This document shows, piece by piece, positions 7,178 to 18,000 of a stretch of DNA of 43,083 nt (its first letter is position 1; each line of letters starts with the position of its first letter). A model generated the notes under the pieces. It had not been told where the DNA came from. It saw only the letters and a list, made by a program, of their open reading frames with translations, and searched no databases. Origin of the DNA: a virus; IMG/VR virus record IMGVR_UViG_3300025853_000189, positions 1 through 43,083 of that record; one strand, 5' to 3'. The position numbers and the translations under genes are program-made.

Positions 7178-8110
7178 ATGAGTCAAGTAAAACTTACGAG
7201 TATAGAACGTGTAATATCTGGTGTTTACAGGGATCTAAACCCTTCCGTTGAGATAAATGAATCTGATATGATTGAATGGGCGGGGGAAGCTCTTGAGCAT
7301 ATTGGCGCATACTCTCAATTAGAAGAACGTGTAGAGTATCTTAAAGTAAATGACCATAGAGTTCTTATACCATGTGGATTACACAAAATAGTCCAGGTAG
7401 CTTATAAGTTTACTGACGATGAACCTACTCAAGCAGCAATGTTGACTACATGTGACGGAACAGAAGAATGCAGTAAAGCTAATTGCGCTAATTGTAATCC
7501 AGACTCTTGTGAAGAAGATCTTTGTGCCAAATCAGGGCAATTGATTGCAAATGCAGAATTGTGGCTAGAATACTACAAGCCTAATAGATTTAAGCATACA
7601 GGGTATTATTTTAATAACTACAAACCTATGCGTTTAGCTACAGGGTCATTTGGTAGAGGTGAAAGTGTTCATTGCAAAGACTGTATTAATATATCTTCTA
7701 CATGCGAGCACGAGTATTCTATAGACCATCCATACTTACGTACCGATTTTAAGAAAGGAAATATATGCATATCGTATGTAGCTCAAGCTGTAGATGAGCG
7801 TGGATTCCCTATGATACCAGATGAGGTAAGTTATATAGAAGCTATTAAACGATACATTGTATATAAGCTTAAATACTCTGAGTTTATACAAGGTATTATC
7901 AATCCGCAGGTATTTGCAAAGATTGAAGATGACTGGCATTGGTACTGTAAACAAGCTAGAGGGAAAGCTAATATGCCTGATACTGTAGATAAGCTTGAGA
8001 ATATTAAGCAGCAATGGTCTAGGCTTATACCTAAAGTTAATAGATACTACGGTTACTTTGGTAATCTAGCAGCAAGAGAACATCTTAATCTGACCAATAC
8101 TATAGGATAA
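7178..8110 (+). CDS. crAss-like ring/neck structural protein with Cys-rich insert
   Basis: A 310-residue protein opening with TSIERVISGVYRDLNP and then MIEWAGEALEHIGAYSQLE, followed by strands ending in RVLIPCGLHKIVQVAY. This layout matches crAss-like ring-type proteins as I recall them. An insert at about residues 92-116 has six cysteines (C92, C98, C103, C106, C111, C116), and a second cluster (CKDCINISSTC) follows at about 165-177. The C-terminal part has helices rich in aromatic residues and a Trp pair (DDWHWYCKQ). Its stop codon overlaps the ATG of the 2323-residue protein. The clusters could hold metal ions or covalent links in the neck ring. The ring role is inferred; the clusters are direct observation. 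Confidence 0.6.
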   Translation: MSQVKLTSIERVISGVYRDLNPSVEINESDMIEWAGEALEHIGAYSQLEERVEYLKVNDHRVLIPCGLHKIVQVAYKFTDDEPTQAAMLTTCDGTEECSKANCANCNPDSCEEDLCAKSGQLIANAELWLEYYKPNRFKHTGYYFNNYKPMRLATGSFGRGESVHCKDCINISSTCEHEYSIDHPYLRTDFKKGNICISYVAQAVDERGFPMIPDEVSYIEAIKRYIVYKLKYSEFIQGIINPQVFAKIEDDWHWYCKQARGKANMPDTVDKLENIKQQWSRLIPKVNRYYGYFGNLAAREHLNLTNTIG

Positions 8111-11100
8111 TGGCAGCAGAAGACAAGAATAATCAATCATCCCAGGGATCTCAAACTGGGAATATGTCTCAGGTAACATTCAATAAAGGCTTATTTAAAG
8201 ACTCTACTGAATCAGCTCAACCTCAAGGTACTTACAGATGGGCATTGAATGCTATCAATGAAAGTCTTGAAGGTGATTCAGGTACGCTTATTAATGAAAT
8301 AGGTAACTACGAATGTGCTAATCTGGGAGACGAGCCCTATGCTATTATAGGAAGTGTCTATATAAAAGAACACGATTTCGTTATATTTCTTGCTCCTACT
8401 GATCCTACTCTACGTGGTTATGGTAAAATTGTGAGAGTTACAAATTGTAAAACAGAAACTCTTGTATACTCAGATTGTCTTGATTTTCGTATAGATAAAC
8501 AAATACAAGCTGTTCAAAGAACAAGAAATGGATGTGAAGTAAATATCTATTTTACAGATAATTATAATGATGTAAGGAATATTAATATAAACTCTTTACG
8601 CGATTATCTGAAAGAAGGCATACCAGAAGATGCGATTGAAAGAGCTTCTGATCCTACAATATGGGATTGTGAGACCATGAAGATATGGCCTAATTACTCT
8701 ATGCCGTGCATTCATTTTGATAGTATAAACGAAGGAGGTAATCTACTAGCAGGTAGTTATCAATTTGCTGTTCAGTATCTTGATAAAGATCTTAACTCTA
8801 CAAATTGGACTGCTATTACTCAGCCTGTTCCAGTATATGAAGATCAAACGTCTAATCCAGAACTGCGGATAAAAGGTTCTGAAGCTAGAGATAAAACAGG
8901 TAAATCTATTAGACTACGGATAAGTAATATAGATAACTCTTTCGCTTTTCTTAGAGTAGCTGTAATACCTAATATAGATGGAGTAGGAACAAATACAGGA
9001 TCGGCTTATCTATTAGATCCATTGCCTTTATTCAATAGCGATGATAAGTTCATAGAAGTAACTACTGTACGAACAGAAGATGAGGTTACAGTTCCTATAG
9101 CAGAGATTCGCATACCAAGAAAAACCTATCAGAAAGCTAAGACAATAGCTCAAATAAAGAATAGGCTGGTATTAGGTAACGTTTCAGAGAATGAAGTAGA
9201 TTATGCTAAGTTCCAAAGAGCTGCTCAGAGTGTACAATTAAAGTATACTACAAGAACAACTTCTGCAGAAGATGCTCAAAAAGATTCAGTCCAGTCGGGT
9301 AAGTACTACTTCGACTATCGTACCTATATGCGGGATGAAATATATGCATTTGCAATAGTATGGATATTCAATGATGGAACAGAATCACCTGCTTTCCATG
9401 TACCAGGTAGGAAAAAAGACCAAAGAACTGACGGTACTCAATTTATACAAACAGGAGAGTATCATAATCCAAACTCTTCTGAATATACAAACGTAGGCTT
9501 TGCAGAACATAATAGAGAGTGGGCTACAAATGGATGGGATAGTTCCGTAATAGTAGGGTCTAGTCAATATGCAGATACTAGAAACATTAATACTCATCAT
9601 TATCTAAATAATACTATTGACGGTAATGGTAATATAGAACGATGGGAAGTATATAATACTGCGGTTAGAGAACAGGCATATACTGATGCCGAAGGTGAGT
9701 ATATCACTAAAGGCCAAATGGGATATTATGAATGTAGAACGGATAGATATCCTGATTCTACAGATTGTAATGGCGTTCCTATCTATCCTTATTCAAAAAA
9801 AGTATTATCTACTAAACTTATTGTGCCACCAGAGATCGCAGCCGAGCAAGCTTTGATTGATCTTGCTTTTCAAGAGCTAGAAGATGGTGTGGGAAATGGA
9901 TACTATGAAGATCCTAATACAGGAAAGCTTACTCCTTCTTATGTTATGGATAAGGTCAGACATCATAGAATGCCTGATACTACTCTTGAGCCCCATCAAT
10001 ATGGAGATAAAGGAATTACCAACGGTAAGATACATGAGTTTGGTAATGGGCCTTTTCAAGCAGGAGAACCTAAGATCATATCATTAGGAGTAGAAGCTAT
10101 AGGAGTACAACCTCCGCAAGAGTACGCACACCTTGTACAAGGGTTTAGAATAGTACGTGCCCAACAAGAAATAAAAGACAAGACCGTAATTGATAAAGGT
10201 CTGATATACTATAACCATATTGCATATAAACAATACCACGGTAAAGAGTTAGCAGCAGGGCCATACTTCTCTGCTTGTAACTGGATGCAACAGGGCAATT
10301 ATTTTAACAAGCATATTACTTCTTTTGCTTGTGTAAGAGGAGGATGGACAAATCCTAAGATAGCTGAATTTGGTAGAAGTCCTGATGGAGGATTACCTCT
10401 TTTAGGAAGTGATAATGGTCAAGTATCTATTGCTGCTGATAATGTTTATAATATAGAATATGATACTAATCAAACAGTTTCTTCTGGATTTGTAGCTTCT
10501 TACGGTATTGGAGGAGGAGTAGGCGATACAGAAGATGAAACTGATTTTTGTTTAAACTGCTCTCAAGGATTAACAGTACCTGTAAATGCTCCTACTCAAT
10601 TTCCATCTAAATTCAATGCATTTACAAATATGCTTGTACAAAATAACAGATGGGCAGAATGGGTAAATGTATATCAAGTATACGCACCTGGTTTAGGGTT
10701 TAATCGTCCTAAAGTAGTATCTGATTATCCTGAGTTTGGAAATGGATATCCTAGTGCTGCATGGGGATGGAGTAGACCTGCTAACTTAGAAGACTGTCCT
10801 GCTGTAACTTCAGATGAGGGAATTAACATTGGTTATGATACTGATATAGAAGTGTATCCAAACTCTAATGTTTCCTATCATGGCCCTCTTAGTAAATTTG
10901 GTAAGATAGATGGAGCAGAGTATATGAAAGTAGAACGTGTGTTAATAGGATATACATGGAATATACTTTGTAACAATGCTTGCTGTCATGATGATGGATT
11001 AGAAGGAACCCATAAACAATCTGGAGATACTCATGCTTCAACACTTACTGGAGGGGTAAGTCCATTAAATCCAGAACCAGAACCTATTACAGATCATAAT

Positions 11101-14100
11101 AATTTCAATCAAGGACAAAGTGGTATCGGTTCTAGAATAGAAGGAAGAGATGATAATGGTACTACTTATATATACTCTAGAGCATCGTATCAACACTCGG
11201 TAGTGCCTTATCATCATATAGGATCAGGAGTAAAATCTATGTATGATCTGAATGGTATTGTAGAGCCTTTTGGAGACGCTTGTATAAATGCTGGCGGTAA
11301 CAGTAATAGACCAGAAGATGCTTGGAGTGCCACTACATATCCTATATATGGATATCCATTATCAAATATTCGTATAGATGATTATGTAAAAATAGAGGCA
11401 TTTGAAAAAGTATTTATGGAATCATTTGGCGATACACCATTTGATAACAATACCGCAATGGAGTGTATGCCTATAAGTTTTAAATCAAAGCGTTACACTA
11501 CAAAAGATGAAGACGGCAACAGAGAACAGGAATGGATAAGAATACCATATCCAGGAAATAACGATGGATTCAATAGACACTTTACTGTAAGCGGATCAAG
11601 AGTTAATAATGATTGGGGGCCTGTGAATAGATTCCAATGTCCTCTTGATAGTTCTTTCTCTTTAAATAACTGCGATAGGCTTGAAGATCATGTAAGTGGG
11701 GAGTTCTGTGAAGCCAACAGCGATACAGGTAAGCGAGGTAGGATTACAGCGTATTACGTAGCTCTAAAAAAGAATGCATACAATGCTTATGGAAACATAG
11801 CTAGTCTTGTATATAATCCTACACACAATTGTATGATAGCTGTAGATAAAGGTAATCCTTATCTATCTGTAAATAGTGGGCAATTATTTGGTGGAGATTC
11901 TTTTGTGTCTAGGTTTGCATTTAAACATACACAATATAATGCTAGATGTGGTAAACATATAGTAGGAGCAGAAACTTATCCATATGGCGCAGCAGGTGGT
12001 GGAGAGGCTTTTACTAAATGTACTAAAAAAGATACTTTTTATCCTGGTATAATCCAATCAGAAGCCATATTTGATCCCTTAACTAGTATAGGAGGAGGAG
12101 CTGGTATTGGAAGTCCTTGGTCTGACACAACTAATATTATTTACGAACAAGGAAGTGAAGGAATAGATCCTAATTATGGCGGTATGCAAAAACGCCATGG
12201 CATATTCAATCACATTACTTGGTACTGGACTGAATCATATATCAATACTGAACTTAGACTAGGCACACAGGAAAGAGGGGATTGGTTCTATCCATATCAC
12301 TTTGAAGCAGGTGCCAGCTACGGTACGTTAAGTTTTGTAGACGAACCTGGATACTTTAGAACAGCTCACTCTGGGGCTCCTTACGATCCAGATGCAACAG
12401 AAGGAGAAACTGAAATGCCTCAGTCATTCAGAATGAATCCTGATTACAATAAGATAAATAGAGAGAATGTTTATTTATCTGTACCTATTCAATATGACTT
12501 CTGTAAAGATTGTCAAGAGACCCATCCATATAGAATAGCGTACTCGGAACAATCTTTTCAAGAAGAGCAGCAGGATAACTTTAAATACTTTTTGACAGAA
12601 AATTACAGAGACATTCCAGCAAACCGTGGAGTTGTTTGGAACATGTTTCAATATAGAAATAGTTTGTTTGTACACACAGAAGAATCTTTGTGGAGGGTAG
12701 AGCCGTCACGTAACTTGATGCAAACAGATACATCTAATCTATATATCGGTACAGGAGATTTCTTCAGTGAAGAGATCCAAGAAATAGTAGAAGGAGATAC
12801 AGGTTTCTTAGGATCAACATCTCAATGGGCATTGTCAATTAACTCATTAGGAGTCACTTGGGTTGATGAAAAGCAACGTAAGATATTTGTATTAGACCAG
12901 TCTCCAAAGGATATATCTGCTATGGGCATCAAAAACTGGACGCAGAATAATATGGAGATCCAGATAGCTCAACAATATGAAGATATATACGGCACTCCAT
13001 TTCCTTTGATAGATAATCCTGCTAACCCTGCAGGTGCGGGTTATCTTTCTGCTTACGATGGTCGTCATCATAGGTTGATGTTTACTAAACGTGATTATCT
13101 TCTACGAGCACCTTTCGATACAAAAGACAGGCGTGATCCTTATTATCAAGTATTAAGGCTAGGCACAGAATCTGGTTTGTGGGAATTACACGGAGCGGGA
13201 GAGGATTGTCAATGTGAGCCAGATCCAGCATTGCAAATATTATCTCCAAGTACATATAACGTAACAACTGCTGTTGACTCTGAAGGAAACGATATATGCA
13301 GACATACATATACTATCGAAGAGACTCAAATCATCGGAGATGACACAGATATATGGGTATTCTATGATATGACTTCTATGAGTCCTGATGTGGCTACGGC
13401 AGCCAATGCTGCTATGCTTCAATACTTAGAAGACCAGTCTGTTGCGGGAGGAAGTCTTGAGGCATGGAACGGTAAAGACTTCCATGTGCCAATGAAAGGT
13501 TTTGCAGAGGAATACTGGGTACGTTATATGGAACTTCCTATGGGAGGAACATTTGCGCAACCAAGTGTAGAAACTACTGCAAGCTTTACTCCAAAATTAC
13601 CTAGTGATTATGGGGAGTCTTTTGGTACATATATATCTCCTGGAGCTGTTTGTATTATTTTACAAGACGAATCAGTTTCAAGATATCATACGAATGTAAG
13701 CACACCTCACGCAGCTCCTACTGCATTGTACAGAGATGACTTCCAAGCTTTTGCAAGCTCTCATCAAATTTATACATCAGGTGGAAGAGAGTTTAAAGCA
13801 TTTGTTTATCCAGTACCAAGTAACAGTGCAACTTCAGGAATAACTCAAGGCAATAGACAATTTATTAAACATGTTTTTGCTGCAATAGAAGGGCCTAACA
13901 CAGTAGGAGCATTTTTAGATCCTACAACTGGACAACCTGACTTACCTGGTAACTCTGCTCAGATAGGAGTGCAAACAAGTGAAGTAGTAGACCTATCTCA
14001 TCTTGTTACAGCAAATAGTTATAACAGTACTAATCTGCAAGGTTATTTGGGGCCAGCATTGAGAGACTACGGAGTGTCTGCTAAGTATGACAAGCGAGAT

Positions 14101-15081
14101 GCTAGTACATTCTTAAACGGCACGTTTATAAATGACATCGCTACTTTCTTAACAGGTTCTATTGAAACAATTACAACTGATTATCAGATAGACCGTCCTT
14201 GTGTATATAATCTACTTGGGTCTGGGAATGTCTGTGCAAGTTGTGAGGAGGAGGATGAAATGGTAGAAGTGCCACTTAATGATGGGAGTGTATGGCAAGG
14301 AAAACTATCAGAGATATTTGAGTGTAAAGGATGGACAATAAGTTATTCAATGATGTCAGGGTCTTGGGTATCATGGCACTCTTATATTCCTAATTATTAT
14401 ATGTCATCTAAAGATTACTTTATGAGTGGCATAAACAGGTTACGCACTACAAGTGATAGATACATATGGAGACACAGCATTTCTAAAGACCATGATAACT
14501 ATCAAAAATATTATGGATGTATTTATCCGCATGCAATTGACATGCTTACTACCGACAGTCCTGTGTCAACTACAGTGTATGAAAACTTACATTTTATAAC
14601 TGATGTTTCACATTACAATCCTACAACAGGTCAGTACGTAGATGATAGGTATATTACATTTGATAGTGGGTACATGTACAACAGTTATCAGATAACTGAT
14701 ATGATGCAGTTTGTCGTAAAAGACATCAACGTATCTAACATGTCAAGAGAGTCTGTAATTGAAAATTATAACTCTTGTTTATTAGACAGAAAAGAAAGAG
14801 TATGGGGACTAAATGGCTTTAGAGATTTAGCTGTAGATAGGACAATACCTAACCCTCCATCATTGTTTACTAGCTCGTGGAATGAGTTAGCTCAAGATTA
14901 CTATATAGATAAAAAGATAAATCCTATAGCAGTTGATCAAACTAAACCATGGTTTGAACAAGCTAGAATGAGGGATAGATATTTGGGAGTAAGATTGTTT
15001 TTCAGTAATTTAGCAAATCCTGGAAAGCACAAGCTTGTGACCAACTTCCTTTACGGAGTCACCAACATAAGTCCAAGATGA
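8110..15081 (+). CDS. Giant crAss-like stabilisation/muzzle-type tail protein
   Basis: A 2323-residue protein. Near the N-terminus (residues 19-52) it has NKGLFKDSTESAQPQGTYRW, then ALNAI and a G-T-L-I-N-E-I-G-N strand, a start I associate with the crAss-like stabilisation or muzzle protein that closes the tail. Beta-strand patterning, Tyr, Asn and Gly richness and many Cys and His residues run through the whole chain (for example CNNACCHDDG near residue 955). No catalytic motif, signal peptide or membrane helix was found. It would sit at the distal end of the short tail and may keep the channel closed until adsorption. It follows the ring protein by a one-base overlap and precedes the cargo genes. 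It looks long for its class and may carry extra host-contact domains. Confidence 0.65.
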   Translation: MAAEDKNNQSSQGSQTGNMSQVTFNKGLFKDSTESAQPQGTYRWALNAINESLEGDSGTLINEIGNYECANLGDEPYAIIGSVYIKEHDFVIFLAPTDPTLRGYGKIVRVTNCKTETLVYSDCLDFRIDKQIQAVQRTRNGCEVNIYFTDNYNDVRNININSLRDYLKEGIPEDAIERASDPTIWDCETMKIWPNYSMPCIHFDSINEGGNLLAGSYQFAVQYLDKDLNSTNWTAITQPVPVYEDQTSNPELRIKGSEARDKTGKSIRLRISNIDNSFAFLRVAVIPNIDGVGTNTGSAYLLDPLPLFNSDDKFIEVTTVRTEDEVTVPIAEIRIPRKTYQKAKTIAQIKNRLVLGNVSENEVDYAKFQRAAQSVQLKYTTRTTSAEDAQKDSVQSGKYYFDYRTYMRDEIYAFAIVWIFNDGTESPAFHVPGRKKDQRTDGTQFIQTGEYHNPNSSEYTNVGFAEHNREWATNGWDSSVIVGSSQYADTRNINTHHYLNNTIDGNGNIERWEVYNTAVREQAYTDAEGEYITKGQMGYYECRTDRYPDSTDCNGVPIYPYSKKVLSTKLIVPPEIAAEQALIDLAFQELEDGVGNGYYEDPNTGKLTPSYVMDKVRHHRMPDTTLEPHQYGDKGITNGKIHEFGNGPFQAGEPKIISLGVEAIGVQPPQEYAHLVQGFRIVRAQQEIKDKTVIDKGLIYYNHIAYKQYHGKELAAGPYFSACNWMQQGNYFNKHITSFACVRGGWTNPKIAEFGRSPDGGLPLLGSDNGQVSIAADNVYNIEYDTNQTVSSGFVASYGIGGGVGDTEDETDFCLNCSQGLTVPVNAPTQFPSKFNAFTNMLVQNNRWAEWVNVYQVYAPGLGFNRPKVVSDYPEFGNGYPSAAWGWSRPANLEDCPAVTSDEGINIGYDTDIEVYPNSNVSYHGPLSKFGKIDGAEYMKVERVLIGYTWNILCNNACCHDDGLEGTHKQSGDTHASTLTGGVSPLNPEPEPITDHNNFNQGQSGIGSRIEGRDDNGTTYIYSRASYQHSVVPYHHIGSGVKSMYDLNGIVEPFGDACINAGGNSNRPEDAWSATTYPIYGYPLSNIRIDDYVKIEAFEKVFMESFGDTPFDNNTAMECMPISFKSKRYTTKDEDGNREQEWIRIPYPGNNDGFNRHFTVSGSRVNNDWGPVNRFQCPLDSSFSLNNCDRLEDHVSGEFCEANSDTGKRGRITAYYVALKKNAYNAYGNIASLVYNPTHNCMIAVDKGNPYLSVNSGQLFGGDSFVSRFAFKHTQYNARCGKHIVGAETYPYGAAGGGEAFTKCTKKDTFYPGIIQSEAIFDPLTSIGGGAGIGSPWSDTTNIIYEQGSEGIDPNYGGMQKRHGIFNHITWYWTESYINTELRLGTQERGDWFYPYHFEAGASYGTLSFVDEPGYFRTAHSGAPYDPDATEGETEMPQSFRMNPDYNKINRENVYLSVPIQYDFCKDCQETHPYRIAYSEQSFQEEQQDNFKYFLTENYRDIPANRGVVWNMFQYRNSLFVHTEESLWRVEPSRNLMQTDTSNLYIGTGDFFSEEIQEIVEGDTGFLGSTSQWALSINSLGVTWVDEKQRKIFVLDQSPKDISAMGIKNWTQNNMEIQIAQQYEDIYGTPFPLIDNPANPAGAGYLSAYDGRHHRLMFTKRDYLLRAPFDTKDRRDPYYQVLRLGTESGLWELHGAGEDCQCEPDPALQILSPSTYNVTTAVDSEGNDICRHTYTIEETQIIGDDTDIWVFYDMTSMSPDVATAANAAMLQYLEDQSVAGGSLEAWNGKDFHVPMKGFAEEYWVRYMELPMGGTFAQPSVETTASFTPKLPSDYGESFGTYISPGAVCIILQDESVSRYHTNVSTPHAAPTALYRDDFQAFASSHQIYTSGGREFKAFVYPVPSNSATSGITQGNRQFIKHVFAAIEGPNTVGAFLDPTTGQPDLPGNSAQIGVQTSEVVDLSHLVTANSYNSTNLQGYLGPALRDYGVSAKYDKRDASTFLNGTFINDIATFLTGSIETITTDYQIDRPCVYNLLGSGNVCASCEEEDEMVEVPLNDGSVWQGKLSEIFECKGWTISYSMMSGSWVSWHSYIPNYYMSSKDYFMSGINRLRTTSDRYIWRHSISKDHDNYQKYYGCIYPHAIDMLTTDSPVSTTVYENLHFITDVSHYNPTTGQYVDDRYITFDSGYMYNSYQITDMMQFVVKDINVSNMSRESVIENYNSCLLDRKERVWGLNGFRDLAVDRTIPNPPSLFTSSWNELAQDYYIDKKINPIAVDQTKPWFEQARMRDRYLGVRLFFSNLANPGKHKLVTNFLYGVTNISPR

Positions 15082-15085
15082 TATC

Positions 15086-18000
15086 ATGAAAAGATCTAAG
15101 CGCAAATATAGAAGAAATTATAACATGCTTGCAAAAAAGTATGCTGAAGGTGGTCAGGCAACAGGAAGCTTAGATCAATTAAGAATGATTGATGAGGATA
15201 AGGATACGCTCCAAGAAAAGTTATTGGACGTACAAAAAGCTATGCTTGGTCAAGAAACTGATACTCAATTCGGTGCTAACCTTGCAAGTGCTGTTGATGC
15301 TGGCAGAGCTGTAGGTAATACATTTATGAATGTGTCAAGTCTTGGTCTTATCAATCCTGAAGAGATGGGATCTTCTCTGCTAGGTAATTTTCAAATGGCT
15401 CAAATGGGTGGGCCTATTAATAAGTACACAGACGGAGAGTACGTTACATCCGATTCTTTATATGATCCGTTTAATCCAAATGATCCTATGTTTGTAGGAG
15501 TTCCTCCTACACTAGGCAATCTACCTACTTCGACTGCACCTGATGGTACACAAATTTTAACAGGCTCAGATGGACAAGAATCATCAGTTATGCCTGGAGG
15601 TACTGTAGATGATATACAAACTTTTCAAAATAAAAAACCTTTTGATTGGATGGGAATGTTATCTCAGCTATCTAAATCAGGTGCGCTAAATAACTTAGGA
15701 CAGCAATCTCCGTTATCTGGAATGATGGGAACTCTTGGTCAAGGAGTTAATCAATTCAAGCAAGCTATGGATTCTGGCAACACTGACAGAAACATAGAGG
15801 CTATGGGTAAACAAAGAGATCGTGTAGATGATCTTAAAAGAATATACGGAGGAAGATATAATAAAGAAGTTTCTAGAGGGACTGATCCTAGAATGCAAAG
15901 TTATATTCAAGACCTTGAAGGCGCTACTACTGGTGATATGTTTCAAAAATCTCCATTTCAAAAAATGATGGAGCTTACACAAGGAGCTGCACAAACTGGT
16001 AATCAAGTATTTAACCAAGCTAGTGATGGTATAGGAAACGCTATCGGAGGTATACTTGGAGGAATCTTCGGAGCAGAAGATGGTGGAATGGTGCCTGGGT
16101 ATAAAGACGGAGGAACGGTAGCAGATTATAGAAATGAAGATAAGTTAGCTGAAATGCAAATGGCTATGTCAGAGCCTACGCCTAATGCTCCTACTAGCGG
16201 TATGCAAATGGATCCTATGACTGGAGGTGTTATGATACCAGAAGATTTTGAAGGTGCAGCTAAACTTAAAGGCCCTTCACATAATGAAGGAGGAATACCT
16301 GTGTTCACACCTGCAGAAGGACAAGGAGTTGTAGAAACTGAAATGGAAGGTGATGAAGTTGTTGATGTAGAAGACGGAGAAACATTTGTATTTCCAAAAG
16401 GAAAACACACTAAGCAGAAAGAAAAGCGTGAAGCTGAAGCAATGAAGCTTAAGGAAATGCTTAACGATCCTAAAGTACAAAAAGATATGTTCAAAGTAGC
16501 TACAATAGAACGTAGACTACAAACTCTTGAAACAGAAGAGAAAGCACATAGAGAACAGATCATTCAAGAAAAAAGAGCAAAGGAACAAGCTGAAGTTCAA
16601 GAAAAAGCTGAGATGGATCAAATGCTTGCTGAGGGTAAGCACATAAGTCAAAAAGGAACTTATAGACAAGGCGGTAAAGTAAAATCACTTACTGAAGCAC
16701 AAAAAGCTAGACTGTCTGAAGTGTATGCGGATGTACCTGATTCTTATCAAGATGGAGCTGAAGTTGAAAATAAAGAGCTTCCATTAGGTGTGACTAGAGA
16801 GCAACTACGGACAATATACGATGAAGCTTGGAGTAAAATAGATAATCAGTTAGGATACAATAAAAAAGAAGTTGATAGCGGAGAAGCTGCTAACGAGTTT
16901 GCTCGTGAATTAACTAAAATCTTTAAAAGAGAAAAAATTACTGGAGTAGCTTTAAGAGATCAAAATGATCCTACTAGAATAGAAATAAACGATCCATCAG
17001 GAATATTTGCTCCTGCAGGAGGAAAAGATAAGAAAAATGAAAGCCTATTATACAGTTTTAAATTACCTGTAAATGCTCTGGGAGAAATTCCAGGACAGTT
17101 ATTTAATAAAGAGAATCTTCCTATTTTGGAAAAAGCAAAAAAAGGTTTTGTAGATAATTTATACGTAACTAGTACTATGAAGCCAGGTCTTAGAAACCTT
17201 ACAGGAAAGCTTGAAAGAATTAAATATAAACAAAAGGAACAGCAAGAAGAAAGAGATAAGCAACTTGCTTTAAGAAAAGCTCAATACGAAGCAAGAGGTT
17301 GGGCTCTTGATGATTCTTTCGAGCAGGCGCCTTACTCTCCTCCTGATTTTGCTTTTTACCCGCCAGGTTATCCAGCAGGCCATCCTACTAGAGAAAAAGA
17401 GTATGAAGAAAAAAATTGGGCACCAGATGAAACAGTATCACCAGAAGCTGCTGAACAATACGCTCGTGAACAAGAAGAACTTGCGAAAGCAAGAGAAGAA
17501 GAAGCAGCAAGAAGAGCGAGAGTTACACCAGATCCTGTAAACCCAATTACAAGATCTCCTACTGTTAGCGGAGGAAGTGGTTCTTCAGGAATGCCTCCTG
17601 CTCCAGCAACAACGCCAGTTACTAGTATTGTAGAAGAAGGGTCTCTTTCGTCAAAACCAAAAATAGATATTAATGACCCTAGTACTTGGCCTAAAACAGA
17701 TGACACAGGAAACCCAAAAATAGATATACCTCAACCTAATCAAGGATATGGAAGACGTAACTATGAGATCACTCCTGGTGATAGATTAGGTATGAGCATT
17801 TTGCAAAGTGCTCCTGAAAAAATGAGAGACATTACAGAACAGAATAGACTTGCTACTGATCCCAATATAAACTTCTATGAGAATATAGGGCAAAGAGCAG
17901 AAGATACTCTGAACGCTGGACTTGAAAGTATATACGCATCTAAAGAACAAGCTGGTTCTAGAATAGGTAGTGACTTTAAAGCAGCACTTAATACTATTCG

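Noticed and set aside
16126-16563. 145-residue minus-strand open frame, Ser/Cys-rich
   Set aside because: Antisense shadow of the charged coiled-coil region of the 1153-residue gene; no start context and no neighbours on that strand.
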